Source: Bryum argenteum
Lineage: Eukaryota; Streptophyta; Bryopsida; Bryales; Bryaceae
Reading direction: 5' to 3'
Assembly (NCBI GenBank): GCA_037043015.1
Contig: CM073325.1
Span: 11,511,001-11,575,000 of the forward strand
Length of the DNA: 64,000 nucleotides
In this document: piece after piece, positions 35,311-46,542 of the stretch
Numbering within the stretch: position 1 is the stretch's first letter
Layout: each line of letters opens with the position of its first letter
Translations under genes and position numbers: made by a program
Notes under the pieces: generated by a model
What the model was told of the DNA's origin: nothing
The model's database searches: none
What the model saw: the letters and a program-made list of their open reading frames with translations, nothing else

Positions 35311-37626
35311 ACAATAGAAGTCACTAACTCGGAAGAACAAAATCACCGTAACAGTATCGCTATCGCTTCTTGGTGTTGTAGAAAAGTGAAAATCCTTTGG
35401 TTCTACCCACAGTGGGTCCTACCGAGAGTGTAGAAAAATCGATGACTTGACCTAATGTTACGAACAATAATCTGACAAGAAACACTAGGAGAAATCCTGA
35501 AAATAACGAGTTAAGAGAATCACACAAACTACAAGAGGTCGAGTGAGAGAGAAGCTTATCACTCGAGCTTGTTATACGTAAAGTGCATGTCTAATTGTCT
35601 CAACCGACCGTAGAAGAACAGTCCATCGTAACTTCCGCAATCCAGCTCTTACAGTCTACTCGTAACAATAATTAAACGCAGCAACAAAAACCTCACAAGC
35701 GGAAATCCTTTCGCACTCCAACTCCATGGCTCACTTAGAGCGGCAAAGAAAAACCAGAAGAACAAAACTTCCATCGCTCAGAATAACTAAAAACACACTC
35801 CAAACCCTAGTCGATCGTATGTCATTGTCCTCGTGGCAAGACTGCATCTGCCCAAGGTTTTTATTTCTAGGAGGGGGATTACGTCGGGTGAGGCCCCATC
35901 TGACAACATCCTCAATATCTCCCTCTGTTGCTCCTAGCTCATCGTTTTGTTCCTCTACAGAGGCCCGTTTTCCTATGAAGTCCGAGTGCGCAGTCTCTCT
36001 TGTGCGCATCTAAGTGTTAGTTGCAGGTAATCAAACTAGGCTCGAGCGTTGTCATTCTGCATCATCATATTCTTTAACATAGACACAACCTCCATGACTG
36101 CTTCAAATTTTGGCCTTACAAACCAAAGGAGAAGCTCGTTAGGAACAAAAAACATGTGCCATATGTGAATAGAAAACGCGAAAAAATGAAGACCCAAAGG
36201 TAAATTGCAATCATTACCAAAATTCAAGGAAAGAAACCCATGTTTGATCCTTCTTCATCATTGCGGCACCTTCGAGTTTTTCCTTAATCTATGAATAGAA
36301 AAGGACAATGACGCAAGTGCGCCTATAGTCTAACTCCAATTTTCTTTTTTTAATTCAACCTATGCACTCCTTGCTCCATTTGCATCGTCTCTGAAGTTAG
36401 CATGTCTTCCTCTGTCCATAGTGGTGCTCGAAGCTTCAGCTATCGGCAAATGAAGTGCATGTCATAAGCCTTCTTTGATCAATAGGCGTAAGCAATCAAC
36501 GAGAGAGGTCTCGAGAGATCATAAGTGGTTAGAATGATGCATCTTGAGCATGTCGTCAAGTGAGCTTTGACAAGTACTATCAACCAATTCAAAAATGGTT
36601 GTAAAGCCCTCAAGCTCTAGAGGAATGTCTATGATGACGCCCATCTCTTTTGCCTACCTCTTCCGCGATTTGTCGCGGTTGTGTGCTTCTAGATTTTTGC
36701 TCCACTTTGTACGTCCTAGTCTTTGCAATTAGCATTGGTGTTAGTGTACAGGCATGAATAGAATCAAACTGGGTATGCGCAAGACTGGATCAATGCTCTC
36801 TATGTTAATGATTTTTTGGCTAAAAGAAATGACGCGCTAGATGTACATGCACATTGGTGGTTGTTTCTAACTACAACGCTAAACAACATCTAAATATGCC
36901 ATAGTAACCGTCCATAACGCACTTCCGAAACACATCACATTACCTTAACCTAAGCACGCAACATCCAAAATGGAGAAGTTGTTCACAATAAAAGCGCATG
37001 AGATTCCGTGTGAGTGCGTGACTGAAGTGGAGTGGTAAGAGTGTGCCAAGCGTTGTGCTCTAGGCCGGGCCATTGAGGTGCCTCAAAAGCTCGTAGGTAC
37101 CGCTTGGGCAAGTGTCAAAACCCCACCTTTGGCGGGAAGACAAGGCAGATGAGAAGACTGCTTACCAATCACTTTTTTAGACCAGCCGGTTATAATAAAA
37201 ATTTATTTTTGCCAACATAATCTCTGCCACGTGTCACTCTCCCATTGGTCAATGGGGACACTAAAATGTGAGCGAAATCACGGGATAACTCTAAGTTCTG
37301 GTGTGCTAAAATTTAAGAGACTTCAACCCTCTTGACCGGATTACATGAATACCTCGTGGGTTGGGGTTTCTCACACTTCAAATAAGACTCCACTCTCTGG
37401 CCCACACTGCGGGCTGGACATGCTCTAAGGTATCTAATGCAATGCATTCGACTGCATTTCATACCCACAAAGGGCTGCACCTTCGTTTCGTGGATACATG
37501 TTCATGCCAACCTCAGGTTCCTTGCCTCCCTCACCACTCTTTAGAGCAACTTCTAGCTCTTCTTACAACCCCCCCCCCCCTTTCAACTAAACACTTGTTT
37601 CATGGCGGTGTACTTCGGAGTCTAAG
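35311..37626. other. Intergenic; possible retroelement LTR/leader and unclassified DNA
   Basis: 35311-36040 lies 5' of the decayed gag on the minus strand and may contain leader or LTR. A C-homopolymer lies near 37569-37580. Around 37030-37090 there is a faint tRNA box A-like string without a box B. No gene is supported. Confidence 0.35.
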
Positions 37627-37783
37627 GATCTGTTTACATTACGGTGAAGGAGTCCACCATCAAGAAATGAAGGAAAATCCCAAATCTTAAAATTGATTGA
37701 AATTGAGAATCTTGATCCGTGTTGGGTTGAAAATGTGATTCTTAATCAACCAGTGGCCTCCATGGTAGTGTAAACTGGCCCAG
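37627..37783. mobile_element. MITE, family F (TGTTTACA-type ends)
   Basis: The left end CTGTTTACATTACGGTGAAG and the right end CCATGGTAGTGTAAACTGG are imperfect inverted repeats about 150 bp apart. Between them is AAGAAATGAAG...GATTGAAATTGAG, which matches the copy at 41545-41702. Such ends occur in hAT-type MITEs, but the target duplication is not clear. Confidence 0.5.
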
Positions 37784-40516
37784 ATTCTATGCATCATGAC
37801 TACTATGGTGTACTAAAACGTATGTTTAGATTTGCCAACAAGTTTGATATTTTGTTTCAATAATATTAGTGTAGTCGACCCTCTTTAGTTTGGCCCACCC
37901 TGCCCCCTAGAAAATGTAATAATCCATTTTTTACATGTTTGGAGGCCCTCTATTCTTTTTTTTCAAACTTTGAGTTTAAAAATGTAATTGTACACCCCAT
38001 TTTACACTTAGAAAATGCTCCTTGATGTTTTGGTGATATTAAAAATTAAAATTTACGAGAAGTTATTTTTTGGGCACCATGGGCTCGCAAGAGGCCCAAG
38101 CCCTCTATTATATTGCCCTTATTGGTGAGGATAGCTCCTTTCTACTCCACCACCAAGTTTTATTCCACTCTTGAGATCTCAAGTGTAGGAATAAAATTCT
38201 CACAAGTTAGCAACTTTTATGATCATGTTATCGTGTATCAATCGAGACATTTGTTTTTTGTAACATTTAAAAAATATATATATTGAAGTAGTATGGAATC
38301 ATAGAAGGTTCTTCTCAAGAATGAATCACAATTGACAAGTAGACTTGACGTACAGGGTTGCACATATATGTACTAATGATACATAAAAGTAAGTCATGTG
38401 TTTTCAAGGGATAAGTTGATCAATCAACCTTTGAACCCATACATGATACAACCATCCACATGTGAGAGTTGTCGAGAATCATTGTAGTATGGAGCTCATT
38501 GACATGCAAATGATTTAGTAATGACAAGTTCTTGTAGATAAGTCAGGAGCGTGGTATGAACTGTAGAGGCCCTGGAGGAGTGCCAAGAAATATGCGGCGA
38601 TGGTGCATCACTTCCTCCACATGTGGTGTAAGGGTGATATCTTATGCAAGAACAGAGGAGGAGTCCCAAATTGGAACCGGGGACCGCACTTCGAATTCTT
38701 GCCCCAACTCCCCAAGAGCTGAGTACGAGATTTGCGTCAACAAGAATCAACCTTGCTACCAACGCTGGTTTTGCAAGAGAATGTTCTCCTCCCCATTTGG
38801 AGTCAGAACGTAGATGGCTCAGGATAGTCACCTCCCGTGCCCTCACGCACTTGGGTGGGCACCCCCACTCCTCTCCAGACCCGTTCTGATCCTAAGGAAG
38901 TTTCATCGACAGTCTTACTCGATGCAACTCAGCTACTACCGAGGCTATAACGAGGCCTTCTTATACTTCAGAGGATCATGGACTCTTTGGCGGACGAAGT
39001 CATCGGTGAAGGCGGAGTTAACTTACCGGAGGACATTCAGTCTCCTCATAAGTTAGAAGAGCACTGAACCTTCTGGGCCAATCTGTGAAGCTTTACACTT
39101 TGTGACCCAAGGTCGGTTGTTCATTATATGACTCTCGGCCTTCCAGTGCTCCCTTTGTAGGGCCAAGGGCTTGGGCGACGTGATCCACTCGCATGTAATT
39201 GTTTTGGTTAATCTATTGTAAACCTCAAAACACGGGCTTAAATTGTTATAAATCGGTCATGTAACTATCAAGCGAAAGTTTGATGAACCATGTTTGCAAT
39301 TGTCAACTTGGCGTTATCTCAATATCGCTTCATCCGTTTCATGAAGTTGTAGGTAGTCACTTTCAACAAATATTCAAGTTTGTCTTGTCTTTTATGGTTC
39401 TAAGGTTGTGAATGAAACTCTTCGCACCAAAAATTTGCTCACAAGGAGATTCATATACTGCATGATAGGAAGGCATTTGGTTCACATGCACATCAACAAA
39501 AGCCATATTGTTCAAGAGTGAAAAGGTACCACAATATGTTTTGCATTTGCTTATCATGTTACTTTTTCCAAAAATGGTTCTAGTAATGTGGATGAATGCT
39601 CTTACAAATTATGAAGCCTCTTGATGTCATGTTTGCACCCATATAAATGACTATATGATGCATCGTTGCCAATCTTCACAAAACACTCTCATAAATAACT
39701 CTAAAAGAAAAACATTGAGCCAATGACACACACTCTAAACCTATTATGATAAATGTTTGAATCGGTTCAAATCCAATTTTTTCAAAACTTTAAAACCTCC
39801 ACTCAATACTTCCAAAATTACATCTCAAAGTTCTGTTTTGTCCTCAAATCAAGATAACTCAAGTTAAAGAATATCCTCATTTTTTCTATGTTTGAATTCA
39901 TATATACTTCAAAGTTACCTTTTTATAATTACAAACACCCATGTTCAAAATATCATGAATATAAAAAAAATTCTTCGTAGGAGCATGGAATATTCCTTGT
40001 GCTGATGCAACCATGCCCGGATTGACACAACAAAAAAAAACAACCCAGCCTACGTACCCTAAAACCGTTATGGAGCTGGCATGCACACACCACACGGGCA
40101 ATTTGAAAATTACAAGACAATAATAGGATAACAAACCGTTATTCCAGTTGGAATACAAACCCACCTCCACGAAACAACAAAATAGGGTGAGTGGACATTG
40201 ACGATAAGATTGGCAAGCTCCAAAACAAAACAAAACAAAACAAAAATATTGACTCTTCTGACTTTCTCTGTGCCTCTGAAGGCTCATGCCCTCAAGCTAC
40301 CATCATCACCGAACTCTGCAACACACAAACTAGCCTTGAGCTCAAGGAAGCAAGCAAGCAAAAAGGGGAACACCTCCCCAAAAACCTCTGCTTTCTTTGA
40401 CCTTCTCCACGCAAGGCATTGCATTGGGAATGCCACTATACAATAGTACTACTACTCTTACACATAAAACCCACGTTGAGAATTATCCAAAGCTCTCATA
40501 TTTTTATTATATTCAA
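37784..40516. other. Intergenic, no supported gene
   Basis: 38500-38890 has overlapping open frames on both strands with slightly higher GC but no recognisable domain. 40220-40245 is a short ACAAA-type simple repeat. Otherwise AT-rich DNA with nothing recognised. Confidence 0.35.
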
Positions 40517-41103
40517 CCCTTAACCCCTAAAGGTTCTTGATGCAAAATTGTAAGAATAGACATTCCCTTACTTCAGGCCTAAAAACTCTCAATCTAAGAA
40601 TTATTTGGAAGATCCAACCGTAGGATCTTGAAGTTAACTTAACCTTCCACTCACTGGCCAAAATTAAACCGTTGATTCTTCTTCATTTGTGAGATTATAA
40701 TGGTCAAAGTTGGCTGAATTTTGGACTCCAAAAAGCAGTTTTCGCTTTCCTGGACCTTTAGGGGTTAAACGCCTTAGCAAGCCCGAGGAGTTTTTTTTTC
40801 CAACAGAATCAGCTCTCACTACTCTCAACTTTTTACTTATATTTTGATGTCAAACTCATCACCTTCTTCTGATGCATTCATTTTACAATTCAGATCACAA
40901 TTTGTATGAGTGATATTGTGGTCTGAAAGGAATGTAGTAGGTAGGTAGGTTGGGGTTGTATATAACCTTGTAGGAGGTTGCAAGCTCATCATTGATTGGT
41001 TCATTCAAGCTGCCCAAGTTCAAAAAGTGCACTGTTTATGATGCCCCAAGTCCAGAAGATGCTGTGATCCAATTTCGGGCTGCCCGTTTCAGGCGTTTAA
41101 GGG
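40517..41103. mobile_element. MITE, family B, interrupted by a family A MITE
   Basis: Removing 40524-40764 and one TTAA restores a left end CCCTTAAACGCC that is the reverse complement of the right end GGCGTTTAAGGG (41092-41103), flanked by TCAA and TTAA. Net length is about 342 bp. The interior (ATATTTTGATGTCAAACT, AGGAGGTTGCAAGCTCATCA, GCACTGTTTATGATGCCC) matches the copy at 43987-44355. Confidence 0.75.
40524..40764. mobile_element. MITE, family A, inserted in the terminal repeat of family B
   Basis: Begins CCCCTAAAGGT and ends ACCTTTAGGGG, with TTAA at 40520-40523 and 40765-40768. The interior is the reverse complement of the copy at 26770-27029, with landmarks AGATCCAACCGTAGGATCTT and ATAATGGTCAAAGTTGGCTG. 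Confidence 0.8.
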
Positions 41104-41544
41104 TTAATATTTTATTGTTTGTGCAGTACAGTATTGGGGGTTGTGCCAAAAAGGGACCCCACGAAAATATCCTTGGTTCAACCATGCAATTCCGTTCCGT
41201 GCTTAGTGGGTTTTGCTGTTTCACTAAATATGTATGAATGAGCTGAGGGCCTGCTTTAGTTAGCATAGGGAATGGAATGCTGGTGGTGGGCTTGACCCTT
41301 GGAGGTCCGATTGCGGCAGCTTGAAAAAGGAAGGTTCCTCTCTGATGCTCGCTTTTGCGCTTTTGAGCTTCGTTAGAGGAAGTGTGATTGACGGTGGCAA
41401 TCACGTTGTTGTGTGTTGTGTTGCACGTGGGTTTAATTCGAACTCATGCATGCAAGTTTTTTTTGAAGTTTTTTAAAAGTTGAGAATTGTTCATACCCTC
41501 ATACCCTCGTTAAACATGCGAACATGCACACAAGTTTTTGTTAG
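41104..41544. other. Intergenic spacer, nothing recognised
   Basis: A 122-codon minus-strand open frame at 41036-41404 overlaps the end of a MITE and has no domain signature, so it is not called. Confidence 0.3.
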
Positions 41545-41702
41545 CGCCCGTTTACACTATCGAGGAGAAGTTCACCGGTCAAGAAATCAAGAAGAAATCT
41601 CATACGTGATTGGTTGAGATTGAGGTTTATGAAATGGGATTGGTTGGAAATGAAATTCTTTGAAAGCGGCGACCTTTCTTCACCGTAGTGTAACCTTGCC
41701 CT
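41545..41702. mobile_element. MITE, family F, second copy
   Basis: The left end GCCCGTTTACACTATCGAGG and the right end CACCGTAGTGTAACCTTGCC are imperfect inverted repeats. The interior TCAAGAAATCAAGAAGAAAT and GATTGGTTGAGATTGAG match the copy at 37627-37783. Confidence 0.5.
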
Positions 41703-41884
41703 TTAGACTTGTATCATGAAGCCTTCTTAATGCCTGCATTTTTAAGACCTCATTACCGTATTTTTGCCTTAGAACTATTGTACCTTCTTTTGATGCAAGG
41801 AGAGTTTTTAGGTTCGTGGCGTATTTTGAGGTATGTAAATTGGTACCAGACTTAGACATGTTTATGTACACCAAATCTTGAAGG

Positions 41885-42380
41885 TAAATCCCTATTCTAA
41901 AACCTCATGTAAATTGTTGTATTCACGTGGAACTGAACTCAACGGATCCACATGATCAGTTTCTATGATGGAAAAGATGTTTGCATTATCATTGTATCTT
42001 TGAAAGTTGGAGCGGACACCAAAGTATATTTGGGGAGATCCTATGCTATCCAACTAATTCCTTGTTGTGTGTGGCTGTGGTCTTGGTATGAAGAGGAAAT
42101 AATGTGTCCTCTTTTCCCGGTTATAAGTTGTCATTTTTGGGAGAAAAACAAATTCGAATTGCTAGAAGTTGAAAAGATATGATGAGAATTTTGTGACACT
42201 TGATCGGTGGATGACGGTTTGGAAGAATAAAGTTCAAGAAACTTACGGGAAGCCAACAAGGAATGATCAGTACTTTTTGATGTATCACAGTTCATAGTCG
42301 TTCTTTGACTCGTGCAAAACAATTGTTTTTACAGTATGGCGAATCGAAAAAAAATGTTGTCTCGACCATCGAATTGATAG
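41885..42380. repeat. Third, partial copy of the 32-34 kb / 42-44 kb segment
   Basis: From TCATGTAAATTGTTGTATTC through GTATATTTGGGGAGATCCTA to CTCGACCATCGAATTGATAG, the order equals 32710-33215 and 43065-43535. It lies directly upstream of copy 2 in the same orientation. Confidence 0.6.
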
Positions 42381-42422
42381 AGATTTGATCTTGTCGTCTC
42401 AACCATCCATCTGATAGAGATA

Positions 42423-43925
42423 ATATCTTATAAATACTTCCACCTTGTTAGGCCTGATGAGGTGGATGATGGGCACCCGCATGGTTGTCACACCATTGCA
42501 CGTTCAAGAAAAGTGCAATCTATCCAGGAGTGTCGATTTCTGATCCAACCTTGTTTATGGTAAGAAATTTGTCATGTTATTTTTCTCCTTGCATGGACAG
42601 TGACTAGGGAGCATGTGAGAAGGTGGACCATGTCCAACCCTAGAGAATCCTAAAGCTTGTGCCATTAGATGTGCATTCTGTAAGAGAGCATATGACTTCT
42701 CGGCAGTTTGCTTGTGCCATCAGATGTGCATTTTGTAAGGGAGCATATGACTTCTCGGCACTTTGAAGATGGAGATGAGAAGCCTTGGAACTATGCCACA
42801 AGTCGCTCCTACTCGATTCTTTCGCCGCCTCAGTCTCCTAATTGAATTGTCTCTTTTCAGGGCAAATACAATCGGAGCTTTGGATCTGCAAATCCATCTT
42901 TTCTCCAAGTTCTCTTTGAAAAAGCACGTAAGCTCCTCCAATTTAACGGGAGATGTGGGTAGTAATCCTGTATTCCTTCGTTCGAGTTCTTCTTTGAATT
43001 CGGAGCGCATGTCTGATGGTCCATGCTCACGCAATTCGTTCGAGGAGGTTTCACTAGAAACCCCATGTATATCGTAGTATTCAGGTGGACTGTACTTAAC
43101 GGATCCGATCAGTGTTTCAGATACTACGATGGAGAAGATGTCTGCATCACCATTTTATCCTTTGAAAGTTGCAGCGGGTACCAAAGTATATTTGGTGAGA
43201 TCCTATCTTGATCCAATTGATTCCTTGTTGTTGTGTGTCATTGTGGTCCTGGTATAAAGAGGAAATAATGTGTTGGTGCCTAATTTAGTTGTGCTCGTTC
43301 GGGAGAAAAAAAGTTTGCTAGAAGTCGAAAAAATATGATCAAAATTTTGTGACACTTGATCGGTGGATGACGGTTTACAAGAATAAAGTTTAAGAAACTT
43401 CATGAAAGCCAAAAAGGAATAATGAGTACTTGTCGATGTATCACGGTTCATAGTCGTCCCTTTGACTCTTTCAAAACAATTGTTTTTTAGAGTATGTCAA
43501 ATCGAAAACAATACGTCTCGACCATCCAATTGATGGATCGTGGTGAGCGACGTATTCCCATACTCCGTCCCATACATTCTAGTATCTTAAAAGGTATACC
43601 ACCAAAATTCTTGTAAAGGTAACTTCCTTTCTACCTTAAAGAAAATAGCCTTAAAGTCAATTATTCATATTGACCATGTGCGTAACATTGATGGGTGCAA
43701 ATTGACCATGTGTGGTACATTGATTTTGCAAGAAAAATAAAAATAAATCGACTAGATGTGATGTCGGGTTCTTTACTTGATTAGAGATGTTTTGTAGTGG
43801 AGGAATAGAGTATTATTGTCATGGTGGGTACGAGATTGATTTTTGGAGTCATGTCACATGATGTGTATGGCAATGGCTATGGTATCGGTGGAGAAAAGAA
43901 GCCTATTTGAACACGTCAAGAGGAT
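42423..43925. repeat. Segment duplicated from 32115-33960 (copy 2)
   Basis: Same order and orientation as copy 1. It contains an extra local duplication of GCCAT(T/C)AGATGTGCATT(C/T)TGTAAG near 42660-42740. Open frames here have no diagnostic motif and look like the decayed 3' part of a mobile element. Confidence 0.65.
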
Positions 43926-44400
43926 TGAAGAGCATTGGTGTTTACATAGTACGAGGATCTTTGGAAATATTGATGATAAGGGTTAAGGGTTAAGGGTTAA
44001 ACGCCCAAGCAAGCCCGAGGGGCATGATTCCAACAGAATCTTCCCTGTAGCTCTCACTGTACTCAACATTTCACTCATATTTTGATGTCAAACTGGTCAC
44101 CTTCTTCTGATGCATTCAAAAAGTGAAATTTCACAATTCAAATCACAATTTGTATGAATGATTTTGTGCTTTGAAAGGATTGTGGTAGGTAGGTTGGGGT
44201 GGTACATAACCTTGTAGGAGGTTGCAAGCTCATCATTGATTGGCCTATTCACGATGCCCAAGTTCAAAAAGTGCACTATTCATGATGCCCAAGTCCAAAA
44301 GATGCTGTGATTCAATTTTGGGCTGCCCGTTTCAGACCCCATGGGCGTTTAAGGGTTAAGATACTAGAATGTATGGGACGGAGTATGGGAATACGTCGCT
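43546..44400. mobile_element. 855-bp element with 45-bp perfect terminal inverted repeats
   Basis: 43546-43590 (starting AGCGACGTATTCCCATACTC) and 44356-44400 are exact reverse complements over 45 bp; no mismatch was seen. The same 45-bp sequence occurs once at 33398-33442 in copy 1 of the duplication. A family B MITE sits just inside the right end. The CTCCGTCCCATA part resembles Stowaway-type ends, but no TA duplication is seen at the outer edge. Confidence 0.6.
43987..44355. mobile_element. MITE, family B, second copy
   Basis: The right end GGGCGTTTAAGGG precedes TTAA (44356-44359). The left side reads GGGTTAAACGCCC after a threefold GGGTTAA run (43979-43993), so the left terminus is rearranged relative to the copy at 40517. 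The interior matches that copy along its whole length. Confidence 0.6.
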
Positions 44401-44900
44401 GACCCACTAGAAGGGGAAAACATGGAGGTAGACTTTTGTGGTATTTGAAAATGGGGCATGATTCTTGCAACTTATTCTTCAGTTAGTGGCAGAAATAGGG
44501 GAAGCCCCCAAATTTTATTTCAAGCTGGCTATGATCATGTAGACGTGCCAGGAATGTCCAAAAATGTCACCTAACTGCCATGAGTGAGAAATCTTGGACG
44601 GTCATGGATCCAGCCCAGCAGCCAGCTTGGCCGGTACTGCCTTTATTCCATAATAATCGCCCATTCTAAACTCATAGTACTGGTGGGAAGCGAAGATCTA
44701 GAACACAACCCCCTCTTTTAACGGGTCACCGCTCGTGGTTGCTACCGACCGCCGCCGCGCGCTAACGGCCTAGCCGGCCGCGGCCGCGCGGGGAAGCTTC
44801 TGCGCTCCTGCTCTAATAAGCCGCGCGTGCTCATCGAGGCTCCCCCTCCTCCCTGACAACACTATAAGGCAGGGGTGCCGGTGCGCAATTGACAACACCA
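44401..44900 (+). promoter_or_regulatory. GC-rich promoter of the trehalose phosphatase gene
   Basis: 44740-44800 is the most GC- and CpG-rich stretch of the intergenic DNA and includes GCCGGCCGCGGCCGCGCGGG. A TATA-like ACTATAAGGC lies at 44861-44870, which would place transcription start near 44890-44900. The position is inferred from sequence only. Confidence 0.5.
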
Positions 44901-46542
44901 GATTTTCTCATCGTTAGAGCGCAATCCCGCTATTTTCCATCTCATTGTTCAGGTAGAGCTTTTCTTTTCGTTATGGCGCTTTCGTTGCATGTTTAACTCC
45001 ATGTTGCGACTTTTGTTGACGGAGAGGAACTGGGAGTTTGGGACTTTAGCTTACTACCAGGCAGATCGGCGTGTTCGTGGCGAGTAGTGAGCGTTAATTC
45101 GGCACATGCATCGATTAATAAGAGCAATTTGCGTTAGGTGGAACGTTGCGCTGCCTTTTCGCCGAAAGTCTAGAACAAGTGCGAGTGGCGCTTGGTGAAT
45201 GTTTCCAGACGCGTGGCCGTCAGTAACGAGGCGCGTTCACGTTTCTGGCGTCATCAGTAGTTGTGACGTTGTGAGAGTGCAAGTTGTGTGTGTGCGTGTT
45301 CTGGTTTTTACTCTTATAATACTTCTGCGGTCGGTATTGTGCAATTCGCTGTGAATGTGTTTCGCGTACGTACGCTTTGCGTGTGAGCTCGAGGTGAGAG
45401 AGAAGGCAAGCGCATTGGTGTTCATTTTTCTTCTTAGAGCTGCATGAATAGGTCCGGGAGTTTTTACTTCACTTTTGTTGTTGTTGCTGAAACGCTCGCG
45501 ATGGTTTGAGACTTGGAGAGGTTCATGTCGAGTTGTGTGCGTTTCAGTGTAAGAGCGTAGCATTGTGCGTCGGACTAGAAAGTACGAAAAAAAATTCTGT
45601 CATGTAACGACGGAACAGATATTTTCTATTAATCAAGATCTGTTCCGGATACAGGATTCGACCTCTGAAAAGGTTTTTTAGAATCGCATCGTACTTATGA
45701 AAGTGTTTTCGCATCATGTTTTCTTGTCCGGACTCGTGTACGTCGTGGCTCCATTGTGTGGTCATGCACAAAGTTGGTGGACTGGCGATATATATCCACG
45801 TTGAGTTGATCTTGAATTTATTGTGACGCATTTTCATGTGAATCCGCTTCGCGGCCAATCCTCCCCTGTGTCTGTGTGATTTTCAGTGTGTACGACTCGT
45901 GTTTTCATACGGAGCTCCCCGGTTGACATCTAAACCCCGGCGTCTGTAGCTGGATTACCTCCTGTCTTCAGGTGAAGATCATTATCTCGACATAGTTTTT
46001 GTTTTAGGTCGCTTGTTTTCAGCTGGACGTCGCAGTATTGCAATGTCTCTTCTCTTTTATTTGTAGAAAAGAAGTAGATCGAATGTTTGTTGGAAAGACA
46101 CGTGTTCTACGTGCGTTTTTTCTGTTTAGAGATCGTCGGAGCGCAGCTGCGGCATTTGATTTTAAAGATGAAAATTTAAGTCTCGACATTTTTGTTCGTC
46201 AGTTCTGGAAGTGACAGTGGTTGAATTTCGTGGCTTGCAGAATTATAATTCTAAAGAGGAGATCCAAGAAGTGTTATACGTTAGTTGAAGCCGTCGATTG
46301 ATCTATACTTTCTAGGCTGCTGATCGGATTTCCTCGGTATTTCCATACACGGATTTCCATCAAGCGGTTTCCTTTTCATGATAAGGAGAGTGTTTGGAGG
46401 TATCAATTGCGCCATCTTTTACGAGCACGCGAAGTCGCAAGGTTGATTCCTTTTCCTTTAGAACCAATCACGTTCCAGCGAAGCTTCTCTGTGAGTCTGT
46501 GCTCGGAGACGAAGCTTCTAGCAGTCGAAGGAGGTGGTGAGC
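44901..46542 (+). other. Probable long 5' leader (with possible intron) of the TPP gene
   Basis: About 1.6 kb of non-AT-rich DNA separates the TATA-like box from the TPP start codon and has no credible protein gene. CAGGTAGAG at 44950-44958 is a plausible splice donor for a leader intron. TTTTCAG near 45880 and TTTTCAG near 46018 are possible acceptors. Minus-strand open frames at 45237-45563 and 45544-45858 have no domain and are not called. Confidence 0.45.

Noticed and set aside
37030..37090. tRNA-like string AGTGGTAAGAG
   Set aside because: Only a box A-like match; no box B and no stems, so not called as tRNA or SINE.
38496..38889. Overlapping frames on both strands of 81-116 codons
   Set aside because: No recognisable domain and no exon structure; slightly higher GC alone does not support a gene.
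43979..43993. GGGTTAAGGGTTAAGGGTTAA as an interstitial telomere
   Set aside because: The plant telomere unit is TTTAGGG; only three GGGTTAA units are present and they belong to a MITE end.
45237..45858. Minus-strand open frames of 104-108 codons in the TPP leader
   Set aside because: No domain, atypical composition and no splice-linked partners; treated as chance frames in the leader.
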